Source: Fimenecus sp963624605 (lineage in GTDB: Bacteria > Bacillota > Clostridia > Oscillospirales > Acutalibacteraceae). Taken from it: a DNA stretch of 44,215 nucleotides. The stretch covers positions 1 through 44,215 of the forward strand of contig CAVFQD010000008.1 in assembly GCA_963624605.1 (NCBI GenBank), in the 5' to 3' direction. A program made the translations under genes and the position numbers. Below the pieces are notes generated by a model. The model was not told the DNA's origin. It saw only the letters and a list, made by a program, of their open reading frames with translations, and did not search any database. Shown here one piece after another: positions 23,264-31,898 of the stretch. How positions within the stretch are numbered: the first letter of the stretch is position 1; every line of letters starts with the position of its first letter.

Positions 23264-24766
23264 TTATTTCTCCATATTCTGTATTCTTAAATCCCTGTCG
23301 CCGAGCCTTTTCCAGTTAAGCCGTATAAATGTGTCCCTCATTGCCGCAGGCGCAAACGGAGCTATGGGCGAAAGCTCGGAGACCTCGTATGGCCCGTCCC
23401 TGCACAAATCCACAAGCAGAACGCCGAAGCATATTACAATTCCGTAAAAGCCGAACAGTCCTCCGACCACCATTAAGATAAATCGTAAAACCGCCACGCT
23501 CTGATACAGATGCGGAACGACAAACGAGGTTATCGCCGATATTGCAACCACAATAAGCATAGGAGCGGCAACAAGACCTGCGCTCACTGCGGCATCGCCG
23601 ATTACAAGACCGCCGACGATACTCACGGCATGTCCGACCGATTTCGGCATACGCAGACCCGCCTCCCTGACAATCTCATAGACAAAATGAATGAATATCG
23701 TTTCGAGCATTACGGGAAACGGGGTTATGCTCTCCTGTATCGCCATATCGTAGAGCATCGATATGGGCAGAATTTCCTGATGGAATGTGCACACCGCAAC
23801 ATAGAGCCCCGGCAAAAACACGGCGGCAAAGAACGAAACATATTTGAGCAGCCGTATAAACGCAACATAAAACGGGCGCATATTGTAGTCGTCCATCGTC
23901 TGGAAATTCTCAATAAAAATATACGGCGCTATCAGTGCAAACGGCGTTCCGTCAACTATGATAACCACCCTGCCCTCGTTCATTTCGCCGCAAGCTATGT
24001 CAGGTCGTTCCGTTGTTCCGAGAACCGAGAAAAACGAAAATTGACCGTCCTCCAGAAACGGTCTCAAATAGCCAGAGCCGAGCACGGTGTCAAGCTTTGC
24101 GTTTTTAAGCCTCGCCTTTATCTCTTTAACTGTTTTCGGCTTTGCCCTGTCCGACATATAGCACACGCAGACCCTCGTTTTGCTCGTTGCGCCGACCTCC
24201 ACGGTCTCGCATTTCAAAACCGGCGAGCGTATTCTGCGCCGCAAAAGAGCCACATTGTCCTTAAAGCTCTCGGTAAAGCCCTCGTGCGCTCCCTTTTCCT
24301 GCACCTCGGACTGTGCGTCGTCAATTCCTCTTTTAGGAAAGCCCTGCACGCCGTAGCTCCAGCTGTAATCCGCTCCGTCAACGAAGAAAACGACAAGTCC
24401 CGACACCACATCGGTTATTGCTTTTTCGAGCGTGCGCGTTTCGTTTTGGTCAATGCCCGCAACAACATTTGCACTGATATAATTGAGCATTTCACACGGG
24501 TCGGACGGTAGTTTTTTCGCCGTAAGTATCGGGCGCATTATCTGCTCGACTACAAGCATATTGTCGCACATACCGTCTGCCATAACAAAGCAAACCTTGC
24601 TTTTGCCGACATCGGAATACTTATAAATTATGTCAAAGCTATCCCCGAACTGCTCTTTAAGATAGGAAATATTGTCTTCGAGCGCATCGGAAACAGGGGT
24701 TTCCGTGTAGTTTTTTTCTACCTTTTGTGTTATTGCGTCAAGGTATTTTTTTAGTTTTCCGAGCAT
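23264..24766 (-). CDS. GerA family spore germination protein (GerAA type)
   Basis: A 500-residue A subunit of a germinant receptor. The N-terminal hydrophilic region (about 1-285) includes DGMCDNMLVVEQIMRP and a DGTPFALIAPYIFIENFQTMDDY segment; four or five membrane helices follow from about residue 300 to 460, with ESITPFPVMLETIFIHFVYEIVREAGLRMPKSVGHAVSIV... split over helices typical of the family. The ATG at 24766 has GGTGA six bases upstream; the GTG at 24775 overlaps that site. It heads the operon and is divergent from the DUF421 gene over about 80 bases. Confidence 0.94.
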   Translation of the reverse strand: MLGKLKKYLDAITQKVEKNYTETPVSDALEDNISYLKEQFGDSFDIIYKYSDVGKSKVCFVMADGMCDNMLVVEQIMRPILTAKKLPSDPCEMLNYISANVVAGIDQNETRTLEKAITDVVSGLVVFFVDGADYSWSYGVQGFPKRGIDDAQSEVQEKGAHEGFTESFKDNVALLRRRIRSPVLKCETVEVGATSKTRVCVCYMSDRAKPKTVKEIKARLKNAKLDTVLGSGYLRPFLEDGQFSFFSVLGTTERPDIACGEMNEGRVVIIVDGTPFALIAPYIFIENFQTMDDYNMRPFYVAFIRLLKYVSFFAAVFLPGLYVAVCTFHQEILPISMLYDMAIQESITPFPVMLETIFIHFVYEIVREAGLRMPKSVGHAVSIVGGLVIGDAAVSAGLVAAPMLIVVAISAITSFVVPHLYQSVAVLRFILMVVGGLFGFYGIVICFGVLLVDLCRDGPYEVSELSPIAPFAPAAMRDTFIRLNWKRLGDRDLRIQNMEK

Positions 24767-24806
24767 ATACTTCACCGTAAAATATTGTTTCCTTTACCGA
24801 CAGGAA

Positions 24807-24836
24807 TATTCTGCCGAAAGCTGCAAAATATATACA
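24807..24836 (-). promoter_or_regulatory. Candidate sigma-G-like promoter of the gerA operon
   Basis: On the minus strand TGTATA (24836-24831) and CAGAATA (24813-24807) are 17 bases apart. Each differs by one base from the Bacillus subtilis sigma-G boxes TGAATA and CATA(A/C)TA. No sigma-A promoter is visible here. GerA operons are sigma-G dependent in B. subtilis; the assignment is inference. Confidence 0.35.
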
Positions 24837-24847
24837 CGGTGATATAA

Positions 24848-25525
24848 ATGCTTATAAATTTTGCAAGGACGGTAATTTTATATATCGTTATTATCGTTTC
24901 AATGAGAATACTCGGCAAGCGCCAGATAGGCGAATTACAGCCTGCCGAGCTTGTCATTACGATACTTCTGTCGGAAATTCTCGCAATACCGATGCAGGAC
25001 ACAAGCCTTCCGCTTATGAACACGATTATTCCCGTGCTGTTGCTTGTCGGGTTTGAGATTATCATATCTATACTCAACCTCAAAAGCGTTAAATTCCGCT
25101 CGGCAATGCAGGGAAATCCGCTTATTGTAATCCGTGAGGGAAAAATCGACCAAAAGCAGTTAAAGGAGCTGCGATTTACAACCGACGACCTTTTGGAGGA
25201 GCTGCGAAAGAAGGATATTTTTAACATTTCCGAGGTGTGGTACGCCATTGTCGAAACAGACGGAACACTGTCGGTTATGCTCAAATCCGACGAGGAAAAT
25301 GTCAAAATCAAGGACACGGGAATTAAAAAGGCTGAAAATGTGTATAAAAGCGTGGTAATATCCGACGGCTCTATACTCGAAAGGAATTTTCCCGAGTGTA
25401 ACACCACAAAGGCAAAGGTCGAACGCCTGCTTCGCAAAAAGAATTTAAGCGTCAGAGATGTACTGCTTATGACTATGGACAAGGACGAAAAATACGAGAT
25501 AACCGAAAGGGATAAGAATTTATGA
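24848..25525 (+). CDS. DUF421 domain membrane protein (YetF/YrbG-like)
   Basis: A 225-residue protein with three N-terminal membrane helices (about 5-20, 33-50, 58-80) and a C-terminal soluble domain. The DUF421 hallmarks are SMRILGKRQIGELQPAELV and KFRSAMQGNPLIVIREGKID, followed by DDLLEELRKKDIFNISEV. The molecular role is unknown, but several Bacillus DUF421 proteins are made in the forespore and affect spore properties. It is divergent from gerAA and overlaps the DUF4363 gene by four bases (ATGA). GGTGA precedes the ATG. Confidence 0.93.
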   Translation: MLINFARTVILYIVIIVSMRILGKRQIGELQPAELVITILLSEILAIPMQDTSLPLMNTIIPVLLLVGFEIIISILNLKSVKFRSAMQGNPLIVIREGKIDQKQLKELRFTTDDLLEELRKKDIFNISEVWYAIVETDGTLSVMLKSDEENVKIKDTGIKKAENVYKSVVISDGSILERNFPECNTTKAKVERLLRKKNLSVRDVLLMTMDKDEKYEITERDKNL

Positions 25526-25902
25526 AAAGAGTTGTAATTGCTGTCGTTCTGATTGTTTTTGTTACGGCAATATCCGTTTACGGATATTTTGACCTCAAAA
25601 GAACGGGAAACGATATTATATCCTCACTTGAAAAGACGATAGAAATCGTCGAAAGCGGTACCGAAGAGGCGGCAGCCGAAAGCCTGAAATCGACTGTTAA
25701 AAAATGGGAAAAGGCGCAGGTGCGCTTCGGCATTTACTGTAATCACGACGAGCTCGACGACATCGACATAAATTTCCGCACCCTTGAGGACAAGACCGAA
25801 AACAAAGCGGACTGTGATATAACGGAGCTTTGCTCGGAGAACATCATACTGCTTGAAAAGCTGATAGACAGCGAAAAGCCGAAATTGGAAAATGTGTTTT
25901 AA
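25522..25902 (+). CDS. DUF4363 family membrane-anchored protein
   Basis: A 126-residue protein with one N-terminal membrane helix (about 4-23) and an acidic helical extracytoplasmic part, matching DUF4363 (EKTIEIVESG, WEKAQVRFGIYCNHDELDDID, LCSENIILLEKLI). Function unknown. DUF4363 genes are often found after DUF421 genes in Clostridia, which fits the ATGA overlap here. It ends in a strong terminator shared with the convergent ftsZ. Confidence 0.85.
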   Translation: MKRVVIAVVLIVFVTAISVYGYFDLKRTGNDIISSLEKTIEIVESGTEEAAAESLKSTVKKWEKAQVRFGIYCNHDELDDIDINFRTLEDKTENKADCDITELCSENIILLEKLIDSEKPKLENVF

Positions 25903-25910
25903 CAAGACAA

Positions 25911-25946
25911 AAAGCGTACCGCAAGCCGAAATTTGCGATACGCTTT
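25911..25946. terminator. Bidirectional terminator between DUF4363 gene and ftsZ
   Basis: A 14-position stem (25911-25924 with 25933-25946) has a single mismatch on the plus strand that becomes a G-U pair on the minus strand, so it folds best in the ftsZ transcript; T runs follow on both strands. Confidence 0.85.
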
Positions 25947-26005
25947 ACATATTTTTATTGTGTTTCAACAGCCTTTAGCCGTATTTTGGCTATCGGCAAC
26001 GGTCA

Positions 26006-27124
26006 TCATTTCTTGCCATTGATGATGTCAATGAATTCGGAATACTTAGTGCTTGAATCGCCGCTTGCTTCCTCTGTGCTTGATGAGCTGATGTCGTCCA
26101 TCGGATAAAGCAAGGGAGACTCTTCCTTAAAGAACGAGCCGAGGCTTGAAGCCTTGCCGCCGTTTTCGCCGAAGCCTGTTGCGATAACGGTAATTACCAT
26201 CTCGTCATCCTCGTCGTCCTCGGGCTTCAAGTCAACGCCGAAAATAATGTTTGCGTTTTCGGCAGCCGCCGCACGAACAATACCTGCCGCATTGTCGATT
26301 TCCTCAAGTCCTACATCGGCAGGAGCCTTGAAGCAGATAATAACGCCCGTAGCACCGTCGATTGTCGACTCAAGAAGCGGACTTGTGATAGCCGCCTTGA
26401 CAGCCTGCTCCGCTCTGTCCTTGCCTCTTGCTCTGCCGATACCCATATGAGCGTGACCGGCATTTTTCATAACTGCGGTAACATCGGCAAAGTCGAGATT
26501 GATAAGAGCCGCATTTACGATAAGGTCGGAAATGCTTCTTACGCCGTCAACAAGTACATCGTTTGCAATTTTGAAGCCGTTGGCAAGAGTAATCTTTTCA
26601 GCGGATACATTTTTAAGTCTTTCGTTGGGGATTATGATAAGGCTGTCCACATTGCCTGCAAGCTCCGCGATACCCGCTTCTGCCTGCTGCATACGGTGCT
26701 TGCCCTCAAATGCGAACGGTTTTGTAACGATACCTACGGTAAGTATGTCCTTTGAACGGGCAATCTCTGCGATAACGGGAGCCGCACCTGTACCTGTGCC
26801 GCCGCCCATACCTGCGGTGATAAATACCATCTGAGTATCGTTGAGAACCTCCTCGATAGCTTCACGGCTTTCCTCAGCCGCCATTCTGCCTACCTCGGGG
26901 TTTGCGCCTGCGCCTCTGCCCCCTGTAATTTTCTCGCCTATCTGGATTTTTGTGGGAGCCTTTGAGAAGCAAAGAGCCTGTTTATCGGTATTCACGGTGA
27001 TGAGCTCAACGCCGTCAATCTGCATTTCAACCATACGGTTGATAGCGTTTCCGCCGCCTCCGCCGACACCTATAACTTTAATATTTGTAACATCTTTGAA
27101 AGAATTGTCCATTTCAAACTGCAT
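26006..27124 (-). CDS. ftsZ: Cell division protein FtsZ
   Basis: A 372-residue tubulin-like GTPase that forms the division ring. The tubulin signature GGGTGTG (about 108-114) and the N-terminal GVGGGGGNAINRM loop are intact, as is the T7 loop NLDFADV. The C-terminal linker is short and Ser/Thr/Glu-rich, ending in YSEFIDIINGKK, which only weakly resembles the usual D-I-P-x-F-L core of the C-terminal peptide. AGGAGG lies nine bases before the ATG. It is the last gene of the dcw cluster but has its own promoter. Confidence 0.97.
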   Translation of the reverse strand: MQFEMDNSFKDVTNIKVIGVGGGGGNAINRMVEMQIDGVELITVNTDKQALCFSKAPTKIQIGEKITGGRGAGANPEVGRMAAEESREAIEEVLNDTQMVFITAGMGGGTGTGAAPVIAEIARSKDILTVGIVTKPFAFEGKHRMQQAEAGIAELAGNVDSLIIIPNERLKNVSAEKITLANGFKIANDVLVDGVRSISDLIVNAALINLDFADVTAVMKNAGHAHMGIGRARGKDRAEQAVKAAITSPLLESTIDGATGVIICFKAPADVGLEEIDNAAGIVRAAAAENANIIFGVDLKPEDDEDDEMVITVIATGFGENGGKASSLGSFFKEESPLLYPMDDISSSSTEEASGDSSTKYSEFIDIINGKK

Positions 27125-27192
27125 TTTATAATCCTCCTAATAATAAGACTTTATTTCACACCTAAGTATAGATATTGACACCTATTTAGGTT

Positions 27193-27221
27193 ATTGTAAC
27201 ACATTAAGAATATAATATCAA
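27193..27221 (-). promoter_or_regulatory. Predicted sigma-A promoter of ftsZ
   Basis: On the minus strand TTGATA (27221-27216) and TACAAT (27198-27193) are 17 bases apart, giving a leader of about 62 bases. It lies between ftsQ and ftsZ. Two direct copies of TAGGTGT (27184-27178 and 27164-27158) follow at a 20-base period. Confidence 0.68.
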
Positions 27222-27238
27222 CAATTTTTTTATATGAT

Positions 27239-28147
27239 TTATGCGGCGACGGTCTGCGGTTCCGTTTGCGGTGCGGCAGTCGTCTGTTCGCTTTTTTCGT
27301 TTACGAACGCCTTGTTTTCGACCGTGAAGTCTATATTGCCTTCAAAATTCGGCTCGTCGGAATTAAGCTTGTCCAGAGTTGCCTTGATGAAATCGGTCTT
27401 TTCTTCAAAGCCTGCGGCTATTCCGATTTCAAGTGTAATTCTCATATCGTATGTCAGCACAACGGAAGAATAGTCCGTAATGTTTATATCGGTTATCTTT
27501 TCAATCTGCTTGTCGTTTATAACGGACTTGATATTTACAAGAGTATCCGTATCCTGTTCGTTTTCAAATGTGATTTTATCACCGGGTGAGGCAGAGGCGA
27601 TTGCGCTTGCCGTAACGGTGGTAACATCCTCGTTGAGAGCGACTACGCCGTCCTCCAACACCTTGCCGTTTTTGCTCAAAAGTATGTAACTCTCGCCGCA
27701 GTCAACGGCAAGCTCAGCCTTTGCCGCCGTAACATTCAGGGTTATCTTGCCCGTCGGACTTCGCTTTATCTGAACGCTCTCAACATACGGAAGCGAGGTT
27801 TCGATTTTTTCGGCAATATTTTTTTTGGAGGTGCGGAACATATTTTCGCCGACATTGAGTCCCGACGCTGCGGTTATGGTCTCCGCATTGTAGATGTCGT
27901 CGCCTGTTATGCTTACAGACTGTATTTTGAAAAACACCGTCAGCGAGAGTGCTATTGCCGCCGCAATAATCAAAATGATACCCGCCGTGTAGCCTATTAT
28001 CATATTTCTTTTACGCTTTTTACGGCGTTCGAGATTTTTCTGGCGGCGCACCTCGTCCCTCGACATAGGCTCGGTCTGTCTTTGCGGGGTTTTCCGAGCC
28101 TGCGTCGGTCTTTTTTGAGATGTAGTTTTACTTCTTTTCTGTTCCAT
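27239..28147 (-). CDS. ftsQ: FtsQ/DivIB cell division protein
   Basis: A 302-residue bitopic protein with a very basic cytoplasmic tail (residues 1-48, many Lys/Arg/Gln), one membrane helix (about 49-72), a POTRA domain (about 75-145, FFKIQSVSITGDDIYNAETI ... LPYVESVQIKRSPTGKITLNVT) and a beta domain; it ends in a Thr/Gln/Pro-rich tail. FtsQ/DivIB joins FtsL and FtsB at the septum. The ATG at 28147 overlaps the murA stop region by 20 bases; starts further upstream lie deeper in murA. Confidence 0.9.
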   Translation of the reverse strand: MEQKRSKTTSQKRPTQARKTPQRQTEPMSRDEVRRQKNLERRKKRKRNMIIGYTAGIILIIAAAIALSLTVFFKIQSVSITGDDIYNAETITAASGLNVGENMFRTSKKNIAEKIETSLPYVESVQIKRSPTGKITLNVTAAKAELAVDCGESYILLSKNGKVLEDGVVALNEDVTTVTASAIASASPGDKITFENEQDTDTLVNIKSVINDKQIEKITDINITDYSSVVLTYDMRITLEIGIAAGFEEKTDFIKATLDKLNSDEPNFEGNIDFTVENKAFVNEKSEQTTAAPQTEPQTVAA

Positions 28148-29405
28148 TCTCTTTAATCCTTTTAACATCGGCGCCGAGCGTTGACAGCAATTCTTCGGGC
28201 TTTTCATAGCCTCTGTCTATGTGCTCCACTCCGCTTATTACGGTCTCGCCCTTTGCCGCAAGCCCTGCAAGAACAAGCGCAAAGCCGCCGCGAAGGTCGG
28301 GCGCAACCACGGAGGCTCCCGTAAGATACGGCACGCCCTCTATTACGGCAGTCCTGCCCTCGACATTGATTTTTGCGCCGAGACGGATAAGCTCGCTTAC
28401 ATGCTTGTATCTGCACTCGAATATATTTTCCACAACTACGGATGTACCGTCCGCCACGCTTAGCATTGCGGTAAGCGGAGCCTGAACATCAGTCGGAAAG
28501 CCCGGATAAGGCATTGTTCTGACCGTTTTCACTCTCGACAGCCTCGGCGGAGACGAAATACATATCCACCTGTTACTGACCGATATATCGCACCCTGCCT
28601 GCTTGAGCACGGGGATCAATGCTCCGAGATGAGCGGGAATTATCTCTTTTATACAAACTCTGCCGTGGGTTATCGCACCCGCAAGCAAATAGGTTGAAGC
28701 TGCAATCCTGTCGGGAATCACGGTGTGCGTGGCGGCGTTGAGCTTTTCAACGCCCTCTATTACAACCGTACTGTCGCCCGCACCGTGAATTTTTGCTCCG
28801 CAGGCGTTTAGGAAGTCCGCAAGGTCGCTTATTTCCGGCTCTCTTGCGGCGTTTGTTATGACCGTTGTGCCCTTTGCGGCGCACGAGGCTATCATAATGT
28901 TTTCGGTAGCACCCACGGACGGGAAAGGCAAAATGACCTTTGCGCCGTGAAGTCCGTCCTTACATTCAAAATGAAGTCTGCCATGCTCTTCGTCTACGCT
29001 TGCGCCGAGCTGCTCCATAGCGCTTATGTGCATATCTATGGGGCGAAGCCCTATTTCGCAGCCGCCGGGGGTCGATAAAACCGCCTTGCCCGTTCTTCCG
29101 AGTATCGCACCCAGAAATATTACGGACGAACGCATTTCACGCATAAGGCTGTCTGAAATCTCAAAGGAAGAAATGTCGCTTGAGTCAACGCTTACGGTAT
29201 GGCCCTCACGCTCCACCTTACAGCCGAGTTCGACAAGTATTTTAACGGCGGCGTCAACATCGGAGAGCATCGGGCAATTATGTATCACATTTACCCCCTG
29301 TGAGAGAACACAGGCGGCAAGTATCGGAAGCACGCTGTTTTTTGAACCGTGAACCTCGATTTCTCCCGTAAGTCTCCTTGAGCCGTTTATGACAAGTTTA
29401 TCCAT
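28128..29405 (-). CDS. murA: UDP-N-acetylglucosamine 1-carboxyvinyltransferase
   Basis: A 425-residue enzyme adding enolpyruvate from PEP to UDP-GlcNAc, the committed step of peptidoglycan synthesis and the fosfomycin target. The catalytic cysteine is kept (C116 in TPGGCEIGLRPID, equivalent to E. coli C115), so intrinsic fosfomycin resistance by Cys-to-Asp change is not expected. The ATG at 29405 has GAGGTG six bases upstream; the GTG at 29414 overlaps that site. It lies 60 bases after murG and overlaps ftsQ by 20 bases. Confidence 0.96.
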   Translation of the reverse strand: MDKLVINGSRRLTGEIEVHGSKNSVLPILAACVLSQGVNVIHNCPMLSDVDAAVKILVELGCKVEREGHTVSVDSSDISSFEISDSLMREMRSSVIFLGAILGRTGKAVLSTPGGCEIGLRPIDMHISAMEQLGASVDEEHGRLHFECKDGLHGAKVILPFPSVGATENIMIASCAAKGTTVITNAAREPEISDLADFLNACGAKIHGAGDSTVVIEGVEKLNAATHTVIPDRIAASTYLLAGAITHGRVCIKEIIPAHLGALIPVLKQAGCDISVSNRWICISSPPRLSRVKTVRTMPYPGFPTDVQAPLTAMLSVADGTSVVVENIFECRYKHVSELIRLGAKINVEGRTAVIEGVPYLTGASVVAPDLRGGFALVLAGLAAKGETVISGVEHIDRGYEKPEELLSTLGADVKRIKENGTEKK

Positions 29406-29465
29406 AAAGCACACCTCACAGTTAAAAGCATCGCTGCTTCATACTATGCCGTGTGTTTTTTTATG

Positions 29466-30584
29466 TTAATTTACAAGCGATTCGATAACATCGCAAATTC
29501 TCTGTGCCGAGTCGCCTACGCTGAGCTTCTTTGCGTTTTCGCCGTAACGGACAAGCATTTCCCTGTCCGAGGTCATTTCTCTTACGGTTTCGGTAAGCAA
29601 TTCGGGCGTTAAGTCCTTTTCCTCGATTACTCTTGCCGCGTCGGAATTCACAAGAGTCATTGCGTTGTGGTACTGGTGGTTTTCAGCCACATTCGGCGAC
29701 GGGATGAGCACCGAAGCCCTGCCAACCGCCTCAATTTCGGAAAGCGAGGACGCTCCCGCCCTGCTTATAACAAGGTCGGACGCCGCAAGGCACATATCCA
29801 TATCGTCTATGTACTCTCTGATAATCACATTTGTGCCCTCGCCTGTTTCGACTCCGCTCTCGCAAAGCTTTTCGGGCACCCATTTGCCGTATTTGCCCGT
29901 CGAGTGCATAAAGAAAAGCTTTTTATCGGTGTGCAAAGCCTTTATGACCTCGACCATATTTTCGTTAATCGTTTTTGCTCCGAGACTTCCGCCCATCGAA
30001 AGCACAAACACAGTGCCGTCCGAAACGCCGAATTTTGCACGGGCAAAATCTCTGTCGGCATCAAAAATCGACTGTCTTACGGGAAGCCCCGTAATGACGG
30101 GCTCGTTTTTAGGCGAAAGGTATTTCTTTGCGCCCTCGACCGTGAGCATTACCTTGTCCGTTTTCTTTGCAAGGGTCTTGTTGGTAACGCCCGGAAAAGC
30201 GTTCTGCTCGTGAATTGCGGTTTTAATGCCCATTTTGACCGCTGTGCTGACAACGGGTCCGCTGACATATCCTCCGAAGCCGACAACGGCGTCGGGAGCA
30301 AACTCCTTTATTATCTTCTTTGTCTGCGAGCTTGATTTGACTATAAGCCCGAGCGTTTTTACATTCTTTATAATGTTTTTAACGCTGAGCTTACGCTGAA
30401 AGCCCGAAATGGTTATCGTCTTAAAATCAAAGCCTGCCTGAGGCACAAGGCGTGACTCCATATGATCCTTTGTGCCGATAAACAGTATCTCGGCGTTGGG
30501 ATGTCTGCGCCTTAGCTCCCCTGCCGCCGCAAGAGCGGGATTTATGTGTCCGCCCGTGCCGCCTGCCGCAAATATAACTTTCAT
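29466..30584 (-). CDS. murG: MurG lipid II synthase (GlcNAc transferase)
   Basis: A 372-residue GT28 glycosyltransferase that adds GlcNAc to lipid I on the inner face of the membrane. The N-terminal glycine loop AAGGTGGHINPALA, the HEQNAFPG motif (about 124-131), SMGGSLGAKTIN and the C-terminal RAGASSLSEIEAVGRASVLIPSPNVAENHQ region, split over the UDP-binding domain, are all typical. Length is normal. It starts 16 bases after ftsW in the operon. Confidence 0.97.
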   Translation of the reverse strand: MKVIFAAGGTGGHINPALAAAGELRRRHPNAEILFIGTKDHMESRLVPQAGFDFKTITISGFQRKLSVKNIIKNVKTLGLIVKSSSQTKKIIKEFAPDAVVGFGGYVSGPVVSTAVKMGIKTAIHEQNAFPGVTNKTLAKKTDKVMLTVEGAKKYLSPKNEPVITGLPVRQSIFDADRDFARAKFGVSDGTVFVLSMGGSLGAKTINENMVEVIKALHTDKKLFFMHSTGKYGKWVPEKLCESGVETGEGTNVIIREYIDDMDMCLAASDLVISRAGASSLSEIEAVGRASVLIPSPNVAENHQYHNAMTLVNSDAARVIEEKDLTPELLTETVREMTSDREMLVRYGENAKKLSVGDSAQRICDVIESLVN

Positions 30585-30600
30585 AAAGTTCTCCTATCGT

Positions 30601-31869
30601 TTATTTTTTAGGCATTCTCGAATATCTTGAAACGGACAGCACCATTCCCATCTCTCCGAGCAGCATCATAAGCGATGTGCCGCCGTAGCTGAAGAACGGC
30701 AGGCTGATACCCGTATTCGGCAAGGTATCGGTTACAACGCCTATATTAAGAGCAGTCTGCATTCCCACCTGGAAAACAATGCCGATTGCCAAAAGTGCGC
30801 CGAAACGGTCCTTGGCGTGTATGCCTATTACAATTCCTCTCCATACAAGAAGAGCGAAAAGAAGTATTATCAACGAAGCGCCGACAAAGCCGAGTTCTTC
30901 GCAAACTATTGCGAAAATAAAGTCGTTCTGCGGTTCGGAAACGAAAAGGTGCTTCTGCTTTGAATTGCCGAGACCTGCGCCGAAAAGTCCGCCCGAGCCT
31001 ATGGCGTAAAGCGAGTTATTCGTCTGCCAACGGGCGCCCTTGGGGTCGTAATCCTTATCGAGCCATGCGGTAATTCTCGCACCTGCGTATTTTTCGAGAA
31101 TTTCGGGATTTGCCACAACGAACACTATTAGTACGACGGCAACAACGCCGATTATTATGAACCAATGCTTTTTGAATTCGCCCATAAACATCATTGTAGC
31201 ACCGATGGCAAGTATCAGAAGCGTACCCGAAAGATGGTTTTCAAGGTAAACCAAGCCTGCGGTTATAACTATTACCGCACCGTAAATACAAAGCTGAACA
31301 AACGAGTCGTAAATTACGATTTTTCCGTTTGTAAGCTCCTCTATCTTCTTTGAAAAAACCGATTTGTTTACGCTTTTGCCGATTATCTTTTTATGGTTTC
31401 GCTCCATGCCCCACGCACAGAACAGTATTACCACGAGCTTTGCTATCTCCGACGGCTGAAACGAAAAGCTGCCGATATATATCCACCTGTGGAAGTCGCC
31501 GAACCTTGCCGGCATAATGAGGACGATTACAAGCAGCAGCCATGCCACGGGAAGTCCGAAAACGCCGACAAGCTTGAAATAATCGTATTTCACCTTAGAT
31601 AATCCGAGCATTGCCGCAACGCCGAGTATCGCAAACACAAGCTGTCGCTTGAAATAATAGGCACTGTCGCCGTTATTATTATAGTAAGCGTAGGTGTAGC
31701 TTGCGGAAAACAGCATTACAAGCCCTGTTGTCAGGATTACGATTACCAAAAGGAGAAACGGCACATCAAAGCTTCCCGCAGCAAGCCAATCGGGGCGTTT
31801 TTTATTCTTTTTTTTGTCCGTCGCCGCCGAGGTTCGTCTCGGAGCCCGCTTTGCTTTAGCGTCAGCCAT
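30601..31869 (-). CDS. ftsW: FtsW, septal SEDS peptidoglycan glycosyltransferase
   Basis: A 422-residue SEDS protein with a basic N-terminal tail (about 1-28) and about ten membrane helices. SEDS hallmarks include RWIYIGSFSFQPSEIAKL, GARWQTNNSLYAIGSGGLFGAGLG and the C-terminal LPNTGISLPFFSYGGTSL signature. It polymerises lipid II together with the class B PBP encoded upstream. The ATG follows AAAGGAG. The location between mraY and murG and the partner PBP favour FtsW over RodA. murD, usually between mraY and ftsW, is absent. Confidence 0.95.
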   Translation of the reverse strand: MADAKAKRAPRRTSAATDKKKNKKRPDWLAAGSFDVPFLLLVIVILTTGLVMLFSASYTYAYYNNNGDSAYYFKRQLVFAILGVAAMLGLSKVKYDYFKLVGVFGLPVAWLLLVIVLIMPARFGDFHRWIYIGSFSFQPSEIAKLVVILFCAWGMERNHKKIIGKSVNKSVFSKKIEELTNGKIVIYDSFVQLCIYGAVIVITAGLVYLENHLSGTLLILAIGATMMFMGEFKKHWFIIIGVVAVVLIVFVVANPEILEKYAGARITAWLDKDYDPKGARWQTNNSLYAIGSGGLFGAGLGNSKQKHLFVSEPQNDFIFAIVCEELGFVGASLIILLFALLVWRGIVIGIHAKDRFGALLAIGIVFQVGMQTALNIGVVTDTLPNTGISLPFFSYGGTSLMMLLGEMGMVLSVSRYSRMPKK

Positions 31870-31898
31870 TGCTTTCTCCTTTCAGAATTTTCTGCCTT

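Noticed and set aside
23510..24511. 333-codon plus-strand frame opposite gerAA
   Set aside because: Very basic, His/Arg/Tyr-rich composition typical of a shadow frame; gerAA is clear on the other strand.
24772..25482. 236-codon minus-strand frame opposite the DUF421 gene
   Set aside because: It mirrors the whole DUF421 gene, is serine-rich as antisense frames often are, and shows no family pattern; the plus-strand protein is a clear DUF421 member.
27175..27203. Plus-strand TTGACA at 27175 as a promoter
   Set aside because: No acceptable -10 at 16-18 bases and no plus-strand gene downstream.
29425..29440. Small AAGCA-TGCTT hairpin between murG and murA as a terminator
   Set aside because: Only five base pairs and a short U tract; too weak to call within an operon.
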